This document shows positions 43,393 to 52,446 of a DNA stretch of 64,000 nucleotides, piece by piece. The position numbers and the translations under genes are program-made. The notes beneath the pieces were generated by a model, which did no database searches, was not told the origin of the DNA, and saw only the letters and a program-made list of their open reading frames with translations. Numbering within the stretch: the stretch's first letter is position 1; each line of letters opens with the position of its first letter. Origin of the DNA: Aplectana chamaeleonis (taxonomy: Eukaryota; Nematoda; Chromadorea; Rhabditida; Cosmocercidae); contig JAPDOI010001354.1 in NCBI GenBank assembly GCA_029168955.1, forward strand, positions 115,001 to 179,000, read 5' to 3'.

Positions 43393-43695
43393 TCAAAAAT
43401 CCATTTTTCGTTCGAAGTGATCCCTTGTTAGTGCCTTGTCAATTGCTGATCGACATTTCTGGGACATACGAGCGTCTCTCAGATCATTATTGACCCTTTC
43501 CTCCTGACCCCTAACAATATCGACGGCCTCTCCAATTTCGACCTGCAGGGATGTTAAGAAATTTCTTTCAAATTCTCCTTCTCTCACCTCGTTTTCCTGG
43601 TCCGGACTCTTCGATATCTCCGATAAATGTGATGCAGACGTACGATTCTGAGACTCCCTGAAATCAATACATTCTTTGTCGTTGTTCTGCATCAT
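43393..43695 (-). pseudogene. Gypsy gag, N-terminal part
   Basis: 100 codons from MMQNNDKECIDFRES; hydrophilic and helix-rich, with SPDQENEVREGEFERNFL. Position (first ORF after the 5' LTR) and continuity with the gag text beyond the foldback identify it. It is cut by the foldback after ...CRSAIDKALTRDHFE. Confidence 0.65.
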
Positions 43696-43931
43696 ACCTA
43701 TACGTCTTATGCGATAGACACAATTTCAGAGCGGCTCTATAGCTCTCAGCCTCGAAGACTTTCAATCACTGGTTCACACGCCTCGGATTTTCTATCTAGT
43801 AGTTGCCTAGGTTCTCCACAAATCTTCCTTTAGCTATTCCTGTTCTCTTCCAAATCAATCAACTATTTCCTTCTCAGCCTTTCTCACTATTCGGCTGGTC
43901 TTCCTAACAGGTCAGCGACTTATTGAATGAA

Positions 43932-43948
43932 GACCGGCTTGGCCCCCA
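43932..43948 (-). other. Primer binding site
   Basis: Immediately inside the 5' LTR the minus strand reads TGGGGGCCAAGCCGG. Starting with TGG it can pair with a tRNA 3' CCA end. I cannot name the tRNA. Confidence 0.65.
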
Positions 43949-46086
43949 TGTAGAACGGCCAAATTCACTGCCTCCCTTTAATAGGCCAATAATACGATGT
44001 AAAAATTGGTCAGACAAAGAATAGCGATGATTTATTAGAACAAACATTGACACGGCAGCGCGTCTTAATACTAAAATGAGAAAAATAGAGATTTGTCCCA
44101 AGTGGGACGTCGAGTGAGGAAGAACTCCGCGGCCGTGCGCCGCCGGCCTTTTATGCGTTTCGCCTTGGTCGTTTGGCGGTCACGGCTGCGTATTCCTCCT
44201 GATCAGGGAAGTGCGGCAATTGCCGTTCGCCATTTGTCGTTTGTCGTTTGCCGGCCATTTTTGGGACTTTTTTGCCGTTTGTCGTTTGCGGAAATTTTTG
44301 TTCTTTTACCGGCAACACTCGGCAAAACATTGAAAGAAAACGCCGCCCATGCTCGCGGCTATCTAGTCACTAGGGGTGAGCCCACTATCCAGTGTTCGAT
44401 TAACCGTTATCCAAATGTTTTGACTTTTCTGTTTTCCACTTCGCCGCTTGGCCATTTCTGAACAAGAGAAGGGATAAAAATTTGTTCAAAATCTCACTGT
44501 ATGTATTCTGCTAAGCAAACGTGCGTGAATGTGTGGACGCGTGAGTGAAGCGTTCACGATGAATTCTGATTCCGGGATCTCGCAGATACAAACTCTGAAG
44601 CAGATCTAGTGGGCTCTTAATTTAGATTATAACCGGCAGCGTAGCGGTGGGCCTTGGAGAAATATAACATGCCATAAGGATGCTTTGATGAAAATGCGAC
44701 CCCTCACTGCTGGTGGTGGTCAGAATCAAGTGCCCACTAAAAGTGCCCCAGGGTTCAAGGATTCTAGTAATTCCTAGAAAATCTCTAGTGAGCTGCCGAT
44801 TTTAATTATCACCAGCAGCGGAGCGGTGGGCTTTGGTGAACTATAACTGGTAATAAGGAGATTCCGAAAAAAAGCGTTAGCTTCTCACTGTGATAGTCGA
44901 AATCCGAAGCTTTCTTGAAATGAACTAGATCCTAACTTGCATAACATAGACGCTGAGAAAGCCCTCCAAAGAAAGCGAAAACCAGATTTTCAGCCTATAA
45001 TGGGCCCGCCTTCCCTTCTGAGATGGTACTCTATGACCAGTATAGGCGAAATAGACTTTTCAGTTTCAGTGGCGGGTAATGCATTTAGCGATAGCGCTTT
45101 CGTTTCCGTTCCAGACTTTTGACAGATTCTGGTGTAGCTAAAAGAAGCAGGAAAGACTCTCACACGTAGAAAGACTCTCGAGACACACACATGAGTGTGC
45201 AGGGACTCTGAGAAAGCTCGCCGCGGCAGTGCCAGGAAGGTACCTTAGCCCTCGATTGTGTCGCGATAGTTCCACGATAGTACCGCAGGTGCTACGTGAT
45301 GATCACTGTGCCGTGGAGATTCTGTTGAGGTGTCTTGAGAGTCGACAATGCCGCGACAGTACCGCGGCAGTTCCGTGTTAGAACCGCACGTGCTCCGCGA
45401 AGATGCATCAGCGAACTCGCGTCGACTACGATGCCTTGTTCTGTGTGGTGGAACGAGAGCTTAACCAGTAAAATATCCCAATTTTGAGATGCGTCCCGTA
45501 TCTCCTAGACCACAATAACGGGCTACCCTCTGTCCCTATCAGACAGAGGACGTAGGGACCTCAGGTGTGTGTTTTTGTGCTTAGGCCCCCCAGTTGTATC
45601 ATGACTCACTTCATATGAGATACTCGCAGTCAGTCCTATTTTTGTTAAAACTCGGCCACCAATCGCGGAGCCGCAGCGGCACTACCGGGGAGCCGCAGCA
45701 GGGCCGCCACGAAATCGCCGCTGCGACTGCTTGTTAAAGTCGCTTCGGTGCCTGTGGAAACCGAGGCACCTTCCTCGCAAAACCGCAGCGGCGGTTTCTT
45801 TGATTTCCATACAGTCCCACATGTCTTGTTTCTGTTCATCTGATGCCTTGCATTGGAACTATTCCCTCGAATTGGAATTATCAGATTGTTGGCATACGTA
45901 TGTTAAAAAAGGAAAAAAAGTAGAGCGGCACAAGTGAATAACTTTTTGGTCAGTCTAGGGGATGAGGTTTTTTGCCGTTTGCCGTTTGCCGGCCGTTTTT
46001 GGGATTTTCTTGTCGATTGCCGTTTGACGAAATCTCAAAATCGTTTGCCGCACATCCCTGCTCCTGATCCACTGCCGTATGCCACA
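43949..46086 (-). repeat. 5' LTR of the gypsy element, split by a hAT-type insertion
   Basis: 43949-44203 and 46069-46086 together match the 3' LTR end to end. The interruption repeats CTCCTGAT on both sides. Confidence 0.9.
44196..46068. mobile_element. hAT-type non-autonomous element, 8-bp duplication
   Basis: The element (44204-46060, 1857 bp) begins CAGGGAAGTGCGGCAA and ends TTGCCGCACATCCCTG. CTCCTGAT flanks it at 44196-44203 and 46061-46068. An 8-bp duplication and CAGGG termini are diagnostic of the hAT superfamily. Subterminal GCCGTTTGCCG/GTCGTTTG motifs repeat near both ends. Inside is a diverged tandem duplication of about 180 bp (44600 and 44779: GGCAGCGTAGCGGTGGGC / AGCAGCGGAGCGGTGGGC). 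No transposase is seen. Confidence 0.92.
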
Positions 46087-46526
46087 TTTTATCTTTTTTA
46101 AAACGCAGCAAATGTTGCTGAGAAAGTCGCATTCGAATGTGTTTTTGTTCCATTGTTAGCGAATGCGGCATCCATTGTGCACACAGCTTTCTAAAACCCA
46201 AAATTTAAATTAAAATATGGCTCACTCTGCCTAATGAGATGTGTAGAGCCTCTAGTAAATCTCTCAGTCTGTCGACGATCTTCCAAAACCATATCCTGTA
46301 TTTTGGCTATGATTTCTGGTATTGATGCGCTTTTTGGACGTCCTTAACGTGGATTGTCTTCAAGGCTTGTACGACCACGTTTAAATTCAGCAACCCATCT
46401 TTCTACTGTTCTAATTGTAGGTGAACAATCATTATACACTTTTAACATTCGTTCGTGAATTTCGTTTGGTGCTACACCTTCCAAAAATAAGAATTTCATC
46501 ACTGCACGATATTCAATTTTTTCCAT
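46087..46526 (-). pseudogene. Mariner transposase, N-terminal half
   Basis: From 46526 the minus strand reads MEKIEYRAVMKFLFLEGVA, a helix-turn-helix region with TIRTVERWVAEFKRGRTSLE, then a TAA at 46344. GRPKSASIPEI follows in the same frame. After another break comes the mariner linker motif WMPHSLT with LSQQHLLRFKKDK, ending exactly at the gypsy LTR. Stops and the insertion make it non-functional. Confidence 0.9.
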
Positions 46527-46870
46527 TGCTGTGACAAGGCGACAGTAAAAGACTTGTGAACAAAGAATGAATTGACAGATTGAAATGAAACTCCACATAT
46601 GTTCATATGAAGAGTGCACCAACAAAATAAAAATTTTTGGACTAGCAGCAACGCCCTCTCTTATTGAACGACAAAACTTAGTGAACAACCTGGTATTCAT
46701 CACGGTACTATCCTGGTTAGGGGCACCCAGCCCATGATATTCCTAAATCCCGAACTCCGGCAATTATGAGGAAATTTGTAGCGCTTTAAAGGCAGTGTTC
46801 GCGATAGATTTCTTTTTTCGATATCTCCACGGTTTATGGAAGGTCTGGTACCCTACATAGCAAGGCATGC

Positions 46871-47363
46871 TTAAAGGCAGTGTTCACGTTACAAAATGTG
46901 TTTCAGTTTCCACCAGGAATGGGTAGTGGAGGGGCACACCGTAACGTTAGCCTCGAAAGAACCCATGAAAACGATCCAGGAAGAGCTCCAAAAAAACTCG
47001 AAGTTGCCACTCTGAGCGCAAGGCAAACTCCAAAAGCGCAATGGCCGCCCTCCTGCGTGAGCAAATGAAAACTCGAGATCGTGGGACGAGCGATGGTTTC
47101 CGATAAATACCCCGTTCTTCCCTTCATTCTCAACTTTTCTCTTTACCCAGGTCAGCTCGCATACATCGGCTGCAAAAGACGGAAGTTACAAGCCTCGGAC
47201 AACTGGTCCACCATGCTTACCTAGCTCAAAATTTGCGGGACCATAACCCCGTTCCCAGAAGGTCTTTTACGATTCCAGAGAGATCATTGGAATCAGCATT
47301 GGACCGTCTTCAAGGTAGGCGAAGAAACAGAAAAACAATTTTCACCGTGAACACTGTCTTTAA
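46871..47363. mobile_element. TTAA-flanked MITE (AGGCAGTG family), copy 4
   Basis: The body is 46875-47359, between TTAA copies. Another left terminus (AAAGGCAGTGTTCGCGAT, 46790) lies just upstream, so this copy inserted inside or beside an older relative. It shares GTCAGCTCGCATACATCGGC with the copy at 53.63-54.11 kb. Confidence 0.82.
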
Positions 47364-47370
47364 GGGCGTT

Positions 47371-47498
47371 TTTAGAGTTCCGTCGCCGATCGCTGCGATA
47401 GCATGCTTCGAATGAGAATCGATGTGCGATGCGATAACGGTCGATTCTCGTTGTTCTCATGCTATCGCATCGCACGGTGATCGAACCCTAAAACAGGG
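47371..47498. mobile_element. Small hairpin MITE
   Basis: TTTTTAGAGTTCCGTCGCCG and GATCGCTGCGATAGCATG are mirrored by CATGCTATCGCATCGC and GATCGAACCCTAAAA. About 125 bp, loop rich in TCGATTCTCG. Confidence 0.65.
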
Positions 47499-47813
47499 CT
47501 AAAAAGGAAATGAAAGTTGCGTTTTTGAGCCAAAGTAGGCCGTCCTTTGTTTACGTTGATTTTTGTGCGTGAAGGAATTGACCGCTATGAAGGATGATGC
47601 CTATCAGAGCAATAAAGCGATCAGCTCACTTATGAGCACTTCCTTGCATTGATCATTCCTGTTACCTGAGTGTTCACTTGTTCACATCAAGTTGGCGGAC
47701 CGGGATAAGTTCACATCATAGGCGCAATGGGATAATCTTCAAAGCCGTTTTTATCGAAATCCGGCCCGTTTTCGCTGCTTTCTTCGACCCTATCGTCTCC
47801 AGCGTCCGCCAGC
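47499..47813. other. No gene recognised
   Basis: Unique-looking sequence without paired splice sites or terminal repeats. It ends at the TTA target of the next element. Confidence 0.35.
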
Positions 47814-48170
47814 TTAGGCCCCCGTCATAGTCGGGCGAAAACCGGCCGTCCTAGTCCCACCCGGTCCATATGTATGAGAAACACGCAAAACGAGAGGGGA
47901 TGAAGTGATAAAAGCATCCTCAACTGATAAAATTCAACCTTCTTCAGCCCGTACGAGTTCGTATCAGGTGGTTTTTTATCATGCGAGACGGTTTTTATTA
48001 GTTGAGGTCGATCTTTATCAGATCATATGGCGATTTTTATCATACGGGGACGACTTTTATCAGTTGAAGATGATTTCCATCACCTCATTTCTTCCTGCTT
48101 GTTTCTCATACATATCGAATTGGTGGGACTAGGACGGCCGGTTCTCGGCCGACTATGACGTGGGCCCTTA
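47814..48170. mobile_element. PIF-type MITE, second family, copy 1
   Basis: The body is 47817-48167, between TTA copies: GGCCCCCGTCATAGTCGG at the left, CCGACTATGACGTGGGCCC at the right. The interior has alternating TTTTTATCA and TTGATGATTTTTATC-like modules and the phrase CCGGCCGTCCTAGTCCCACC with its complement. Confidence 0.8.
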
Positions 48171-48202
48171 GTGTTTCACACTGAACCTCGAGAACGAAAT
48201 TC

Positions 48203-48665
48203 ATCGTGGACACTGCCTTTAAAGGCAGTGTCCACGATAAATTTCGTCTTCAGTTTTCCACCGGAAATCGAAAGGCCGGGGTCTGATTGGAGCAGTAGGG
48301 GTGAAAGAACGGACAAAAACGAGCCCAAAAGAGCTTTAATCGGCTCCGAGATCCGCTCGCGCTAGACCATTCCGCTCGCGGTCGAGTTTTCCGGGGAACA
48401 GTTTGGTCCGCTTTTTATTAGCATTGGAGCGCAAGCGGGGCTGAGTTTCAGCATTGGGGCGCATCTGCACACACTGTCTACTTCAGGCCCATGCCCGCGC
48501 AACGGATCCTCCGCTGAAATGTGGCTTTCAAAAAGAAGAGCTAATTTTTGTATGTTTCGCATCGTTTTTCTTGATTCTTTCTTCACTGATGAGTCAGTCT
48601 AACTCTAAACCTTCCTTCTCTGGTGAAAACTCGAAAACGATTTTTATCGTGGACACTGCCTTCAA
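48203..48665. mobile_element. TTAA MITE copy 5 with head-to-head junction
   Basis: The body is 48223-48661. Its left end abuts the right end of another copy (…ATCGTGGACACTGCC), giving a perfect 36-bp palindrome centred on TTTAAA (48203-48238). The right flank reads TCAA rather than TTAA. The partner element is otherwise truncated by the PIF-type MITE. Confidence 0.8.
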
Positions 48666-49205
48666 GCACTGAATAAGAGCGAAAATATGTAACTATATGT
48701 GTTTGCTAGCTATATTTGTGTTGTAGAGTCGTTTTTTTAGGCAACAGTGATGTTCGATGACAAGCGCATAGTTTTCATCCTGAAGGTGAATTTCTCGTTT
48801 CTTGGTTCTAGTTACTATCACTGAATTTGTAAACCAAGATGTATCGTTTGCGTGACTCAATGAGCCCTTTCCAGCTGAGATATTGTTGCCAGTGCGATCC
48901 GTGCCGACTGTATGGGCCAATTCTCAAGCGTTTTGTTCGCCAAGCGGATTGACGGAGCGCGATCGTTGAGGCTTGCCGTGCGGCGTTCGCCACACAACCG
49001 GCCATCGAGTTCTCGATCGTGCGTGACGAACTACCTTCGTAACCCCATCCATTCACGAAATTGAACAAGGAGACTCCATTAGGTTTTCTGTGAAACTTTG
49101 CTTGACGTTTGCCACTTCATCCATTGAAGCAGCAAACCTGAACCCTGCTCTATATGTACTACTAACCAGTCATCCTTTCCTCGGCTCTCAGAATGAGTGT
49201 TAGGG
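48666..49205. other. Unassigned stretch with an 86-codon minus ORF
   Basis: 48808-49068 (-) is open (NGWGYEGSSSRTIENS onward) with balanced composition but no domain or splice pair that I can defend. Confidence 0.25.
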
Positions 49206-49590
49206 TTAGAGTCCGATGCAGGCGTAGTTTCGGTAGCCACTCATATATCTGTGGTGCGTTCCAAGAAGGTTTCCTTGGGAGGAAAAACGGGTTTGATAAA
49301 ATATAAGGAATGATAGGCTGGAAGATGCGTTCATTTCACGCTGTCTCATAAATAACCATTGGTTGGTATCACTATCGAATACGATTTCCTCCCGTGGAAA
49401 TCTTCTTGGAACGTACCCCCAGATAAAGGTGAATGCTACCGCTTTCCAAAAATCGAGGTATGGATAGGTACTTAGATATGGATTCTCTAAAACAACAATA
49501 ATGATTGATAACGCTACCAGGCATCTTATAACGGCAGAAATTCTCATTTTCATGGATGAATATTGAGTGCCCCCCCCCAAACTAGGTTTC
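49206..49590 (-). mobile_element. G-tract MITE relative with a 115-120 codon ORF
   Basis: The right end GTGCCCCCCCC (about 49577) and the body match the G-tract family in reverse. In the copy-1 frame the family reads MKMKIWADIICLIA then stop. Here the equivalent stop is absent, and MKMRISAVIRCLVALSIIIV continues through 49206 as one open frame. The start looks like a signal or membrane segment. A second inverted repeat (GGTACGTTCCAAGAAG / CTTCTTGGAACGCACC, 49256-49420) lies inside the ORF. Probably an accident of MITE structure. Confidence 0.35.
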
Positions 49591-49757
49591 CACCTAGAGA
49601 CATACCAGAATGATTGAACTCGCGCTTAAAGGCTTCCAACAGAGCATTGTTGAGGCTGGCCTTTGATGGCATTGCGGGTTGGCACTGTTGCAGAGAGTTT
49701 TCACATCCGAGGCTCAGTTGCCATTGTTGGCTAACTCCTGTGCTGAAGATTAGTGGT

Positions 49758-49942
49758 TAAATTCTCTACTAGACGAGAAGTACCGTGCGGTACCGATTGC
49801 CACAAAGCCATGAAATACACTGCAATTTTCATTTGAGAGTTTGAGCTAGTCGGTTTGATATAGCAATGCAACTGATATCATCATTTCATGCCCTTGTGGC
49901 AATCAGTACCGCACGGTATTTGGAGTTTACTGAATTCTCTAG
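49758..49942. repeat. Inverted repeat containing the empty site of the 2.4-kb foldback
   Basis: AGTACCGTGCGGTACCGATT and CAATCAGTACCGCACGGTAT are the arms. CAATGCAACTGATATCATC at about 49865 joins what are the left and right flanks of the GGGGCC foldback at 2395-3765. Confidence 0.65.
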
Positions 49943-50705
49943 GTTGCAAACCTAGTTGAAGGGGGCCACTCGATATCTATTCATCAAAATGAAGATTTCT
50001 GCCGATACATGGTATCTGATAGCGTTATCACTCAGGCACTCATTGTTAGAGATGACAGATAGCAACTTCATCATCAACGGCTGAGTGAATGGGATACTCA
50101 ACCATGCCACCGATGACATCATAGAAGGCAAGAGGTGACCCTCCCAAGGCGAACGCGATGCTCCTCGTTTACAAAATGACCTTATGCTTCGCCGCTGAAC
50201 GCGCTGTTAAAGTCACATCGAGAACGGGTTGACCTCATAATGGTGTACGCTATTTTCGATGGTCGGACCCAAACAGAGAATCACCCTGGCGCGGGCCGCA
50301 ACAGAGACGCAATCTTCGCCACTGCCGGCGGCGAGGAACGAACCACACTGCGGAGAGCGGTTAAACCGTCCTCTCCTCCCCAGCTGTTAGGAGGTCCCTC
50401 TCCCTCCAGCAGTCAAAAATTTTCTTCCAACATGTGGAGGGTGCTCTGGAGGATGAACAGAGGTCTCGTCCCCAAGTTTGCATCCAAATGCCGAGTGAGG
50501 ACTGCGGGACTGACTCGGTTTCATACTTCGAAACTGCGGCAAATGCCGCAAATCGACAATGGTTATGCAACCCAGAGTATCGCGGCTTTTACCGCTGGCA
50601 AGAAAACGCAGTTTGCAAGTGCGGCAAATACCGCTCTCACGCTGTGACCCCCAGTGCGTTTGCAGGACAGCCCCGACAGCGCGCAGAACGCTGAGGCCGC
50701 TGCGC
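49943..50705. other. G-tract MITE left end, then unassigned sequence
   Basis: AGGGGGCCACTCGATATCTA (about 49960) and CTGATAGCGTTATCACTC belong to the G-tract family. From 50.1 kb the text is GC-richer. A 135-codon plus ORF (50240-50647) lacks recognisable domains and splice support. Confidence 0.3.
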
Positions 50706-50800
50706 AGGACCTATGAAAAAGAGTGCAGGTCGTTGTACGACCACCTGCGCTCTCCAACTGGAGCCGTGCACAATTCCTGTGACGTCCTGCGCACTAGAGT
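50706..50800 (+). repeat. Decayed satellite fragment
   Basis: CACCTGCGCTCTCCAACTGG and TCCTGTGACGTCCTGCGCAC are degenerate 42-bp satellite units, plus-orientation subtype. Confidence 0.45.
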
Positions 50801-50831
50801 ATATCAAACGAATAAAAATTTTCGAATATTC

Positions 50832-51045
50832 GAATAAACGAATTATTCAAAAATTGACTTCTCCGAGTATTCGAATAAACGAACTATTCGAAAAATTGAC
50901 TTTTCTAATAGTCGAATAGACGAATTATTTGAAAAATGACTTTTCCGAATAGTCAAATAAACGAATTATTCGAAAAACTGACTTTTTCGAACAATCGAAT
51001 TATACGAATGATTCGAATACGAATTATTCGAATAATTCGACTATT
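50832..51045. repeat. 41-bp AT-rich array, left
   Basis: About five units such as GAATAAACGAATTATTCGAA then AAATTGACTTTTCCGAATAG. The CGAATTATTCG core is palindromic. A second array lies at 51780-51950. Confidence 0.75.
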
Positions 51046-51158
51046 CGGAATCGCCTATCAGTTTGGTTGGAAACATTTTACCTCTGAATCGCAAAAATAT
51101 AAGATGAATGTTGAATAAGAACTGGCTCGAAGCTGCAGCGATTGACCTGAAGTCATGG

Positions 51159-51478
51159 AAATTATGTATTAACTAGTTATCACAAGGTAGCTGAGTTGAA
51201 CGCAAAACTCAGATGTCAGGCAGGACTCGAACCTGCATTGCACGCTTTCCGGGCCACCGACACCCCGTTCTGCATCCGTCAGCTATTAACACATGAACTG
51301 TGTAGGCACAACGGCACAATGGCAACACTCTCGCCCGGAAAGCGTGCAATGCAGGTTCGAGTCCTGCCTGACATCTGAGTTTTGCGTTCAACTCAGCTAC
51401 CTTGTGATAACTTGTGACATATATCATGCTATAAAACGGCATTAAATATTCAAAAACATCAAAATTATGTATTAACTA
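51159..51478. mobile_element. Palindromic tRNA-T-arm element with 17-bp flanking repeats
   Basis: AAATTATGTATTAACTA flanks the insert at 51159-51175 and 51462-51478. Inside, 51177-51255 and 51331-51412 are inverted copies, perfect over 79 bp. Each arm contains GCAGGTTCGAGTCCTGC, a canonical tRNA T-arm with B-box, plus CCTGACA resembling an acceptor end. The 75-bp loop has no good A-box, so a full tRNA cannot be folded. About 50 bp of AT-rich tail follows the right arm. The long variable-type duplication suggests retroposition. Confidence 0.72.
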
Positions 51479-51779
51479 ATAATACTCTAGCAGCGTACGA
51501 TAGCCGTTTCTGGAACATCGCTCAAATCTGTTCGGGACCTACTCCATCAGATGGAAAACAGTATCTATTACGTTTGCCCACAAATTCGGTGCTGAGACAC
51601 TCCACCATTAGGTTTCTGATTATCTCATGCTGAATATTGGAGTATTTTGAATATATTAGAACTGCCTACCAGCTTGATTGGAGACATTTCACCTCTGGAC
51701 CACAAAAATGGACTTGTGCCGGAAACTCTGCTTCCCATTTTTCTGAAATTATTCGTTTATTCGGCCGAATATTCAAATA

Positions 51780-51955
51780 TTGGGGCTTTCGAATATTCGG
51801 AAAAACAAATTATTCGAAAAAAATACTTTTTCAAATATTTGAATAAACGAATTATTCAAAAAATTGACTTTTCCGAATAGTCGAACAAACGAATTATTCG
51901 AAAACTTGTTTTTTTTTCGAGTCATCGAATTATTCGAATATTCGATTAGTCGTTT
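51780..51955. repeat. 41-bp AT-rich array, right
   Basis: Units GAATAAACGAATTATTCAAA and GAACAAACGAATTATTCGAA match the left array. The flanking phrase ACCAGCTTGATTGGAGACAT (51667) duplicates TATCAGTTTGGTTGGAAACAT (51057), so array and flank form a duplicated block. Confidence 0.75.
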
Positions 51956-51967
51956 ACTCCGCCAAAT

Positions 51968-52160
51968 ATTCGTTGACGTACTCTACTGCGCACCTTTCAA
52001 GATGTTCTGCGCACTCCCTCTGAAGCCCTGCACGTATTCTGTGGAGTCTTGAACACCCCCACTAAAGCCCTGAACCCTCCTTGCATCATCGCCCATTTTT
52101 GTGACACTCTAACCGCTTTGTACGGTGGCCTGGAATCGACTTCTGAAGTCCTGTCGCAGT
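51968..52160 (+). repeat. Decayed satellite units
   Basis: GTTCTGCGCACTCCCTCTGA, GCCCTGCACGTATTCTGTGG and GCCCTGAACCCTCC are 42-bp family units, same orientation as the left array. Confidence 0.5.
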
Positions 52161-52446
52161 TTTTGAAGTATTCTTCTTTTTAAACAAAAGGAAGCCCAAT
52201 CACTGACTGCACACCTCTTCAAACGGGCGAACGAAAAAGTCCTTTTCAACAGTAGAATGATTCTTCTGCGCCTCTGCCCGAGACTTTAGATGGTCCTAGC
52301 ACGGTTAGCTTGAGGTAAAGGAAAAGTGCAACTTCTGCGGCATTTGCTGTAGATTTCAGCGGCACTTGCGACAGTTTTCGGAGTATGAAGTGTAGTGAAG
52401 ACCGAATAATTTCCATCTTTTTTTTTTGCTTCAAGGTCAGAATGGC
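52161..52446. other. No gene recognised
   Basis: Spacer with a poly-T tract near 52420; nothing with splice or terminal-repeat support. Confidence 0.35.

Larger units (their letters stand above)
41451..43432. mobile_element. 2-kb foldback inserted in gag
   Basis: Arms of about 145 bp: AACAAAAAACGGAGTTTCGA and GGTCTTTTGAGAGTTGTAGA at the left are mirrored at 43290-43430. Gag-like coding text lies on both sides. The interior (41.6-43.28 kb) holds GTAGATTACGG short repeats at 42040-42220, a mariner-like terminal relic near 42608 (GGTTGCTTCAATGGATTTTG), a 103-codon ORF and a tRNA-like relic. Confidence 0.78.
32901..46695 (-). mobile_element. Mariner element split by a gypsy retrotransposon
   Basis: Terminal repeats CCAGGTTGTTCAATAAGTTT (left, 32903) and the complement ending CAACCTGG (46693) are bounded by TA on both sides. 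After removing the insertion only about 815 bp of mariner remain, so part of the transposase was also deleted. Coding relics flank the insertion exactly: the N-terminal half lies to the right (46087-46526), and the segment with TMDETW lies to the left (33063-33107). Confidence 0.88.

Noticed and set aside
50240..50647. 135-codon plus ORF as a gene
   Set aside because: Overlapping frames are open on both strands and no family or splice support is visible.
51213..51374. Functional tRNA gene
   Set aside because: A T-arm and acceptor-like end are present in each arm but no matching A-box, D-arm or anticodon stem at the right distance.
51196..51442. Two ORFs of 60 and 77 codons with the same protein text (ELNAKLRCQAGLEPALHAF)
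   Set aside because: Identical text on opposite strands is caused by the perfect inverted repeat; the DNA is tRNA-related, not coding.
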